Position numbers and translations under genes: made by a program. Below the pieces are notes generated by a model. It made no database searches. It saw only the letters and a program-made list of their open reading frames with translations, and was not told where the DNA came from. From Planctomycetaceae bacterium UBA4732 (GTDB taxonomy: Bacteria > Planctomycetota > Planctomycetia > Gemmatales > Gemmataceae), in the NCBI GenBank assembly GCA_002404095.1, contig DHJA01000055.1, positions 1 to 12,661 of the forward strand: 12,661 nucleotides of DNA. The letters run 5' to 3'. Shown here one piece after another: positions 7,368 through 12,661 of this stretch; position 1 is the first letter of the stretch, and each line of letters starts with the position of its first letter.

Positions 7368-8105
7368 TTATTTCCACAGCGACTGAAACAACAACGTCGC
7401 CCCGACCATGACTAAGCCGACGTGGACGTAAACGATAAATCGCTCTCTTTTAAGGCGCTGATTGACTATCCGGCCCAGGAAAATCGCCGCTATGACTACA
7501 GGCAGGGACAGCAGGTAGTAGCGCGTCACGGTCGGAACCCACAGGCCGGCCAACCAGTAGCCGGCCATGCCGACAAGGCTGGCGGGAAGGAAGTAGCCCT
7601 GCAGAGTTGCCCGGAAGTGTTCGGCCGACCAACGGCGGAGCGTACCATAAATAACTAACGGCGGCCCATTCATCCCATAGGCGCCGCCCAAGAAGCCCGC
7701 GACGAATCCGAAGGCCCACGCCAGGCCGTCGTCCTTTAACTCCAAGAGGTCTCGGCTCGCCAGGCAATACACTGAGAACCCGATGATGACAACGGCCAAT
7801 ACCGCCTTGACAATGGTTTCCGGCGCCGCCGTCAGCAGCCAGAGGCCCAAGGGAATGCCGAAGAGTGTGGAGAGAACCAACCAGCCGGCGCTGCCAAGGT
7901 GAACCTTGCGCCAGTCCTGCGCGACGATAACGGCGGCGACGGTGATCGAGACAAGCACGGCCAGCGGCGCGGCCACCTCGACCGGAATAAGGAGGGCGAG
8001 CAGAGGCACCGCTATCAGTGCTTCACCGAAGCCGAACGCCGAACGGATCAGCGTGGCAACGAAGACTACGGCGAGTACGGTAGGAATCGTCCAATCCGCC
8101 GGCAT
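7368..8105 (-). CDS. TSUP (TauE/SafE) family membrane permease
   Basis: A 245-aa protein that is almost entirely hydrophobic, with about 8 predicted membrane segments in two halves. The first half carries FVATLIRSAFGFGEALIAVP, the Gly/Phe-rich motif typical of the TauE/SafE (DUF81) family. The second half has the related GFVAGFLGGAYGMNGPPLV. Length matches the family (about 250 aa). Members export or import small anions, often sulfite, sulfonates or other sulfur or organic acids; the substrate here cannot be told. The ATG is supported by GGGAGGA ending 3 nt upstream (complement of 8109-8115). It lies 27 nt downstream of queG on the same strand, so co-transcription is possible, though no functional link is known. 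The 3' end converges with the MFS gene, and no terminator is visible in the 15-nt gap. Confidence 0.9.
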   Translation of the reverse strand: MPADWTIPTVLAVVFVATLIRSAFGFGEALIAVPLLALLIPVEVAAPLAVLVSITVAAVIVAQDWRKVHLGSAGWLVLSTLFGIPLGLWLLTAAPETIVKAVLAVVIIGFSVYCLASRDLLELKDDGLAWAFGFVAGFLGGAYGMNGPPLVIYGTLRRWSAEHFRATLQGYFLPASLVGMAGYWLAGLWVPTVTRYYLLSLPVVIAAIFLGRIVNQRLKRERFIVYVHVGLVMVGATLLFQSLWK

Positions 8106-8132
8106 CGGTCCTCCCAGGCGCGGGTATACAAA

Positions 8133-9188
8133 TCATCCCAGGACGATCCTATCACGTCTCCGCTCAATTTCCGCGGCGGCCCATCGCGCCGCCTCCTGGA
8201 TCAGCGGTTCGGTATCTTCCTGGGCGCGGCGCAAGGCCGGCAGCGCCCGTTCATCCCCGGTGTTGCCCAGAACGAGCGCCGCGTTGCGAAGGAGGCCGCG
8301 CCGCTTGGTCCGCATCAAGGCCGTGTCCCGAAATCGACTCCGGAATTCGTCATCCGTTAGCCCGAGCAGTTCTATCAGGTCCAAAGATTCCAACTCCGGC
8401 CGCGCTTGCATCGCCGCGTTCGCGGCGGCCGGCGCCTTGCGGTTCCACGGACAAACCTCCTGGCAAATGTCGCAGCCGAACGTCCAATCGCCGATGCCGG
8501 TTCGCAGGTCCAATGGCACGGCGCCCTTTAATTCGATGGTGAGGTAGCTGATGCACCGGCGCGCGTCGAGGACGCCGGGTTCTACGAAAGCCGCCGTCGG
8601 GCAGGCGTCGAGACAGGCGGTGCAAGTGCCGCAGTGATGCGCCTCGAACGGCGAGTCCGGCTGCAACTCCACATCGACCAGCAGCGCGGCCAAGAAAAAG
8701 TAGCTGCCAAGTCGCTTATTCAGCAACATGGTATTCTTGCCGAACCACCCCAATCCGGCGCGACGAGCGAAGTCGCGTTCCAGCAACGGCGCCGTGTCCA
8801 CCACGCCGCGGCCGTGGCAGGCAGCGCGTTCCCCTTGCAGCCAGGCCAGCAGATGATTTAAGCGTTCGCGCAGTACATCGTGATAATCGGCGCCGCGCGC
8901 GTAGCGCGCCACGCGACCTTTCCCTGAAACGCTTTCTTCTGGTCCATTGCCGGGATTGTAGTTCATGCCGAGCATGACGACGCTGCGGACCTCCGGCAGC
9001 ACCGATTCGGGATGACGCCGCGCCTCGGCGTGACGGTGCATGTAATCCATGTCGCCGGCGAAGCCGTGATCGAGCCAATCGCGGAGGCGGTCGAAGCCGT
9101 CGGCCGGTCCCGCCGGTGCGATGCCTACTAGGTCGAAGCCGAGGGCTTGGGCCTGTTGTTTCAACCGCGATTCCAGCGATTCTTCCAT
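8133..9188 (-). CDS. queG: Epoxyqueuosine reductase
   Basis: Cobalamin- and 4Fe-4S-dependent enzyme that reduces epoxyqueuosine to queuosine at the tRNA wobble position, the last step of queuosine synthesis; cytosolic. At 351 aa it is near the usual length. Order: an N-terminal DUF1730 cobalamin-binding region (GRVARYARGADYHDVLRERL, residues about 91-110), then the proposed catalytic Asp131 in VDTAPLLERDFARRAGLGW. The first cluster motif is C186-x2-C189-x2-C192-x3-C196-P, with C212 following in RRCISYLTIELKG. The second is C239-x2-C242-x3-C246-PWN. C-terminal HEAT-like helices (about 297-343) are known in this family. The frame stays open upstream to a GTG at 9254, but that extension (MVNLLISFSCRRPGG) does not resemble QueG. 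The ATG at 9188 gives the family-typical start, although its ribosome-binding site is weak. All key residues are present. Confidence 0.96.
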   Translation of the reverse strand: MEESLESRLKQQAQALGFDLVGIAPAGPADGFDRLRDWLDHGFAGDMDYMHRHAEARRHPESVLPEVRSVVMLGMNYNPGNGPEESVSGKGRVARYARGADYHDVLRERLNHLLAWLQGERAACHGRGVVDTAPLLERDFARRAGLGWFGKNTMLLNKRLGSYFFLAALLVDVELQPDSPFEAHHCGTCTACLDACPTAAFVEPGVLDARRCISYLTIELKGAVPLDLRTGIGDWTFGCDICQEVCPWNRKAPAAANAAMQARPELESLDLIELLGLTDDEFRSRFRDTALMRTKRRGLLRNAALVLGNTGDERALPALRRAQEDTEPLIQEAARWAAAEIERRRDRIVLG

Positions 9189-9283
9189 ACCGCTTATGCT
9201 ACCGCGCCGGCCGCCGGGACGCCGACAAGAAAAAGAAATAAGAAGATTCACCACAAAGGCTCAATCCATCCCAAGGAGATGCG
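9189..9283. promoter_or_regulatory. Divergent intergenic region, queG / hydrolase
   Basis: This 95-nt gap must hold the start signals of both divergent genes unless they are read from further away. It contains an A-rich stretch (about 9227-9246, aagaaaaagaaataag) but no convincing paired -35 and -10 boxes on either strand. Confidence 0.35.
9273..9278 (+). promoter_or_regulatory. Ribosome-binding site of the hydrolase gene
   Basis: AAGGAG lies 5 nt before the ATG at 9284. It is the strongest Shine-Dalgarno match in the window and fixes this start, which also begins a clear signal peptide. Confidence 0.8.
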
Positions 9284-10204
9284 ATGTACCGAGGTTTCCT
9301 TTCGCTGGCGCTGGCGGGGTTGGTCGCGGCGCCGTGCCTGGCGCGCGCCGACGATGTTGAATACACTCGCACGCGCGACGTGATCTACGGCCGCAAGTTC
9401 GGCACGGCGTTGACGATGGACGTCTTCACGCCCAAAAAGAACGCCAAGGGCGTGGGCCTCATCGCCGTGGTCAGCGGCGGCTGGTTCTCCAACACGGACG
9501 CCATCTTGCCGGCCTTTTATAAACCCTTTCTCAATCGCGGCTATACCGTCTTCGCCGTCGTCCACGGTAGTCAGCCGAAATACACGCTGCCCGAGATCGT
9601 CCAAGACATCAATCGCTCAGTGCGCTTTATCCGCTTTCACGCCAAAGACTACGCCATCGACCCGGATCGCCTTGGCATCTTCGGCGGCTCGGCTGGCGGC
9701 CATCTGTCGCTTATGCAAGGCACGGCCGGCGACGCCGGCGACCCCAAGGCCAAAGACCCCGTCGAGCGCATGTCCAGCCGTGTGCAGGCCGTCGCCTGCT
9801 TCTTCCCGCCGACGGACTTCCTCAACTGGGGCGCGAAGGAAAAGGAAATGATTAACCGCGACTTTCAGCCGGCGTTCAACGCCGCCATCGATTACCATGA
9901 ATTAGACAAGAAAACTGGATTAATTGTCCCAATTACCGACGAGAAGAAGCTGCGCGAGATCTCGGCGCAAGTCTCGCCCATCACGCATGTCACGGCCGAC
10001 TCGCCGCCGACGCTTATCATTCACGGCGACAAGGACAATTTGGTGCCGCTGCAACAATCGGAGGGGATTATGGCGAAATTCAAAGAAGTGGGGGTGGACG
10101 CGAAGCTGATCGTCAAGAAAGGCGAGGGCCACGGTTGGCTAACCATCCTCGCCGATCTCGAACTGTTTGCGGACTGGTTTGATAAGCATTTGGCGATGAA
10201 GTAG
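9284..10204 (+). CDS. Secreted alpha/beta hydrolase (esterase/lipase-like)
   Basis: A 306-aa serine hydrolase. Residues 1-22 are a Sec signal peptide (hydrophobic FLSLALAGLVAAP, cleavage after LARA). The mature protein has the alpha/beta-hydrolase order: an oxyanion-hole-like SGGW (64-67) where the usual HGGGW stands, the nucleophile elbow G-G-S136-A-G-G, the acid in HGDKDNLVP (D251, with D249 as alternative), and the base H283 in EGHGW. All triad residues are present. The family includes acetylxylan and feruloyl esterases and peptidase-like enzymes. The PTLIIHGDKDNLVP and GEGHGW signature is closest to the BD-FAE / prolyl-oligopeptidase-like group common in planctomycetes that degrade sugars. 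Substrate is not deducible and no carbohydrate-binding module is seen. The gene stands alone, divergent from queG and followed directly by a GC-rich hairpin. Confidence 0.9.
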   Translation: MYRGFLSLALAGLVAAPCLARADDVEYTRTRDVIYGRKFGTALTMDVFTPKKNAKGVGLIAVVSGGWFSNTDAILPAFYKPFLNRGYTVFAVVHGSQPKYTLPEIVQDINRSVRFIRFHAKDYAIDPDRLGIFGGSAGGHLSLMQGTAGDAGDPKAKDPVERMSSRVQAVACFFPPTDFLNWGAKEKEMINRDFQPAFNAAIDYHELDKKTGLIVPITDEKKLREISAQVSPITHVTADSPPTLIIHGDKDNLVPLQQSEGIMAKFKEVGVDAKLIVKKGEGHGWLTILADLELFADWFDKHLAMK

Positions 10205-10223
10205 GGGCGGGGTTTCCCCGCCC
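10205..10223 (+). terminator. 8-bp GC hairpin directly after the hydrolase stop codon
   Basis: The stem gggcgggg (10205-10212) pairs perfectly with ccccgccc (10216-10223) across a TTT loop, beginning at the base after the TAG. There is no T-run after it, so it could be a weak terminator or an mRNA 3'-end stabiliser. Confidence 0.5.
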
Positions 10224-10242
10224 TGTAACCCGGTTGCGACAC

Positions 10243-10294
10243 GGTCTCCCGTGTTGCGGCATGGTCAGGAGGCCGTGCCGCAACACGGGAGACC
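10243..10294. repeat. Inverted repeat (19 bp perfect, about 22 bp with one G-T)
   Basis: Left arm 10243-10261 (ggtctcccgtgttgcggca) is the exact reverse complement of 10276-10294. Three more pairs, one a G-T wobble, close the loop to 8 nt. It resembles a REP-type intergenic palindrome and could also act as a bidirectional terminator between the converging hydrolase and Pro/Ala-rich genes. Confidence 0.75.
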
Positions 10295-10490
10295 ATTAAG
10301 TATCTACCCAATCAAGGGTGCCATGCTTTCGCGGGCCGATCCCGAAATCTTGTCCAGTTCCAACCCCGCGAAAGCATGAGTCCTCGCGCGGGACTCATGC
10401 TTTCGCGGCGGCTTAAACGGCCGTAAGATGCCGACAGAGGCCGCGAAAGCATGGCACCCCCGGCACCCCTGCTTGCGTAGATACTAATGG
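10293..10490. repeat. Nested palindromic element with terminal inverted repeats (candidate MITE or BIME)
   Basis: The ends are inverted copies: 10293-10307 (ccattaagtatctac) against the complement of 10477-10490 (ccattagtatctac), differing by one base. Inside, the unit catgctttcgcgg occurs four times in alternating orientation. The outer pair is 10316-10334 with 10441-10459, 19 bp perfect. The inner pair is 10366-10383 with 10391-10408, 18 bp perfect with a 7-nt loop. Left and right halves can also fold separately. No transposase is present and no clear target-site duplication is seen. The right end contains the stop codon of the Pro/Ala-rich gene. Confidence 0.65.
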
Positions 10491-12493
10491 GTCCATGCCG
10501 GCGTCGTTCCGGCCAGGTTGGCAAAAGCCTCATCGGCCGCTTGACGGACGCGCGGGTCGGCGTCGGATCGGAAAGACTTGACGGCCTCGACCACGGTGGG
10601 TGCGTCGGACTTCAGGCGGCCCAGCGACCGCACACATTCGGCGCGAACCGTCGGCGCCGGGTCTTCCTTCGCCCGTTCCATGAGCAAATCAAGTACCTGC
10701 GGCTGCCGGCGCCAGTCCAACGACGCCAGGCGCTCGGCCGCCCACTCGCGCTGCGATGGGTAAAGCGATTCCCGCATCACGACAGATAGCTGAGACAATT
10801 CGGAGGAGGTTACCTGCTGATACGCGGCTTGGGTAACAGGCGCTGCCGCAGCCGTTGCCGGGGCGGTCGCCGCATAGCCAGCGGGCATGGACGGCGGGCG
10901 CCATGCCGTTGCGTCGGCCTGCGGATTCGCGGGCGCGGCTGGTTTCTTGGGCGCCCAGAAGCCGTTGGACGCGGCGGCGGCGCTACCTCGTGCGGGGGCG
11001 GCCGTGAAGGCGTTTGGTTCGTTGGCGCCGATGCCCATAGCCTGGGCCTGAGATGAAGCGGTTGGCTTTTTCGGAGCCGGCGGGGCCAGTTCCGGCGAGC
11101 GAAGGGCAAGCACGGACTGCATTCCCAGCGGCGCGGCCGGCTTTGCCACTGGTTTGACTTCCGCCGCGACCGGCGCCGGATCGACCGGAGCGGGCGGTGT
11201 GGCTTTGGCGGTTTCAGGTGGGACAATTTGCGCGGGCGCGGGCGGCGCGACCTTTACTGCCGCGGGCGGCGCGATCTCGGCCGGGGCGGTCGCGGCGGCT
11301 TGCGTGACCGGGACGGGCGGGGGAGGCGGAATGGTCGCGGCCCGGCGTTCCGGCTTCTTCTCCTCGATTTTAGGAGCCGGCGGCGGTTGATTGTACGCCA
11401 GCATCGCTAACAACGGCCTTTTTGTCTCCTTGGCGGGCGCGCGTCCGAACGTGCCGTCGCCGGCGTTCTGCATGGCGGCAAATTTCTCCGGCGCGCTGAG
11501 CGGGTCGTCCGTCTTTACCACCGCATGAGGCAGTTCGATCTTCGGCGCCGCCGCCTTTGCTGAACGCTCTTCGATCCGAATAGGCGCCGACTTGGGAGCG
11601 GGAATCTTGCCCCAGGATTCCCGCCAGTCACTCGGTTGCGCGGGCGTTGTTTCGACCTTCGCCATTGTGGCCGGCGTTGCCTTCGCGGCTGGGGCTTCAG
11701 CATGCTTTGCCGTCGCCGGAGAAGGGACGGCCGCTTTCCAGGTCGTCGTGGCGGTCCAGAAGTTAGAGCCGGCCGGCTTGGCGTGCGCCCGGGACGACGG
11801 CGGTTCGGCTGGAGCGGCGGGCTTTTCGTCAGGCATCTTGGCGGTCCAGGACAATGGCTTGGGTTCCTGCGCCTTGACAACCGGGGCGTTGGCGAACGGA
11901 ATCGGACGCAGAAGGGGCGGTTCAACGTTCTTCACCACTGGCGGCGCGACGGGTGTCAGACGTTTCTCGGCGGGGGCCTGAGCGGAGTCGCCGGCCTTCT
12001 TAACAGCGAACGCGGACGGCCACTTGCCGTGTGCCTTCTCCGCGACGGTCGAAGGCGCGGTGACGGCAACAGGCGCTGCGGCCGTGGAGGAATGAATATC
12101 GGTCGGTTGCGCGATGACAATCGCGCCAGGCGGCGGCTCCGGTGTGCCATGCGGCGACGTTTGGGCATTACGGCCCCAGCGGAAAATACGCATCGCCTTG
12201 GGACGAAACACGGTGCCCGGCGTCGATAGGGCGGCCGACTCCGATTCCTCAATGGTCATCAGTTCGCCGGTGTCCAGAGCCTGCACCTGGTAGGCGGGGT
12301 TCCCATTCGACGTGGTCCACGTCTTGAGGACGCGACACTTCTGACCGGGTTTGCCCATATCGCCCACGGTGACATAGCGGTCTTTGGACTCGCTCGCCTT
12401 GAGAGGGGTGGCAAGCGTGGTAGATTGGCACCGGGCGAGGCCGGTCAAGGCCAGCACCCCGAACAAAGGCCCTATCCAGTATGATCGGACCAT
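10484..12493 (-). CDS. Exported Pro/Ala-rich protein with C-terminal HEAT repeats, possible lipoprotein
   Basis: A 669-aa protein of unrecognised family. Residues 1 to about 22 are an export signal (WIGPLFGVLALTGLARC). L-A-R-C resembles a lipobox, but Arg before the Cys is atypical, so lipidation at C22 is uncertain. Residues about 37-85 form a small compact-looking region (DRYVTVGDMGKPGQKCRVLK, then YQVQALDTGELMTIEES). Residues about 86-562 are low-complexity Pro/Ala/Lys linker, probably disordered, with scattered short Trp motifs such as SDWRESWGK, SNFWTATTTW and SNGFWAPKKP. Residues 563-669 are HEAT-like helices (PTVRAECVRSLGRLK, DPRVRQAADEAFANLAG). The ATG is backed by AGGAGA 8 nt upstream (complement of 12502-12507). 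A tethered, extended envelope scaffold is a reasonable inference; function is unknown. The stop codon lies in the terminal repeat of the element at 10293-10490. Confidence 0.85.
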   Translation of the reverse strand: MVRSYWIGPLFGVLALTGLARCQSTTLATPLKASESKDRYVTVGDMGKPGQKCRVLKTWTTSNGNPAYQVQALDTGELMTIEESESAALSTPGTVFRPKAMRIFRWGRNAQTSPHGTPEPPPGAIVIAQPTDIHSSTAAAPVAVTAPSTVAEKAHGKWPSAFAVKKAGDSAQAPAEKRLTPVAPPVVKNVEPPLLRPIPFANAPVVKAQEPKPLSWTAKMPDEKPAAPAEPPSSRAHAKPAGSNFWTATTTWKAAVPSPATAKHAEAPAAKATPATMAKVETTPAQPSDWRESWGKIPAPKSAPIRIEERSAKAAAPKIELPHAVVKTDDPLSAPEKFAAMQNAGDGTFGRAPAKETKRPLLAMLAYNQPPPAPKIEEKKPERRAATIPPPPPVPVTQAAATAPAEIAPPAAVKVAPPAPAQIVPPETAKATPPAPVDPAPVAAEVKPVAKPAAPLGMQSVLALRSPELAPPAPKKPTASSQAQAMGIGANEPNAFTAAPARGSAAAASNGFWAPKKPAAPANPQADATAWRPPSMPAGYAATAPATAAAAPVTQAAYQQVTSSELSQLSVVMRESLYPSQREWAAERLASLDWRRQPQVLDLLMERAKEDPAPTVRAECVRSLGRLKSDAPTVVEAVKSFRSDADPRVRQAADEAFANLAGTTPAWTH

Positions 12494-12661
12494 CCGTTGG
12501 GTCTCCTATGCCTGCATGGGGGGCGCGGCCGCTCGGGAGGAATTTCCCGGTTTTCGCTTCTATTGTTATCGGCTGTAGGGAGTCTGCGGATTAGTCTTGA
12601 CTTGCGGAAGATGATGCGAGCAGTCCGGAGGATCATGGGAAAACGATAGGGGCGGGGGGCG
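12494..12661. other. Upstream region of the Pro/Ala-rich gene, no gene seen
   Basis: These 168 nt should hold the promoter of the minus-strand gene. No convincing -35/-10 pair was found. A TTGACT at 12597-12602 on the plus strand has no matching -10. Neither strand carries an ORF with coding character. Confidence 0.5.

Noticed and set aside
9189..9254. Upstream GTG start for queG
   Set aside because: The 22 extra residues are not QueG-like and would use most of the intergenic space shared with the hydrolase gene.
10512..10810. Plus-strand frame of about 100 codons opposite the HEAT end of the Pro/Ala-rich gene
   Set aside because: It is antisense to clear HEAT repeats and has no ribosome-binding site or domain.

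Overview
The window is GC-rich bacterial chromosomal DNA and most likely comes from a planctomycete, probably a Gemmata-like lineage. That assignment is an inference from three things. There are several exported HEAT-repeat proteins. TopA carries a run of C-terminal zinc ribbons. The intergenic gaps are loose and filled with REP-like palindromes. No rRNA or tRNA gene, CRISPR array, transposase or phage gene was seen.

Layout, left to right. (1) 2-2077, plus: the 3' two-thirds of DNA topoisomerase I (topA), cut by the window edge. It ends before a 23-bp perfect hairpin (2083-2143) that lies between two converging genes. (2) 4938-2159, minus: two exported HEAT-repeat proteins, overlapping by 4 nt (ATGA) and probably diverged tandem duplicates. 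(3) 4939-5243: a spacer holding three copies of a palindromic repeat. (4) 5244-7352, plus: an LplT-like MFS transporter fused to an acyltransferase-like domain that lacks the catalytic motifs. (5) 9188-7368, minus: queG (epoxyqueuosine reductase) followed 27 nt later by a TSUP-family permease, plausibly co-transcribed. (6) 9284-10204, plus: a secreted alpha/beta hydrolase with an intact Ser-Asp-His triad, divergent from queG. (7) 10205-10483: dense hairpins, including a candidate 198-bp element with terminal inverted repeats. Its right end supplies the stop codon of the next gene. (8) 12493-10484, minus: a 669-aa exported protein with a long Pro/Ala-rich linker and C-terminal HEAT repeats. (9) 12494-12661: a leader region with no gene.

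How the genes relate. topA and queG are housekeeping genes (DNA supercoiling; tRNA queuosine). The other products act at the envelope or outside the cytoplasm: two permeases, one hydrolase and three HEAT-repeat proteins. The only convincing multi-gene unit is the HEAT pair; queG-TSUP is a weaker candidate. I see no complete new defence or biosynthetic system. The most unusual items are the catalytically degenerate acyltransferase domain with its inserted loop, the mini-element that ends a reading frame, and the Trp-motif-studded Pro/Ala-rich HEAT protein.
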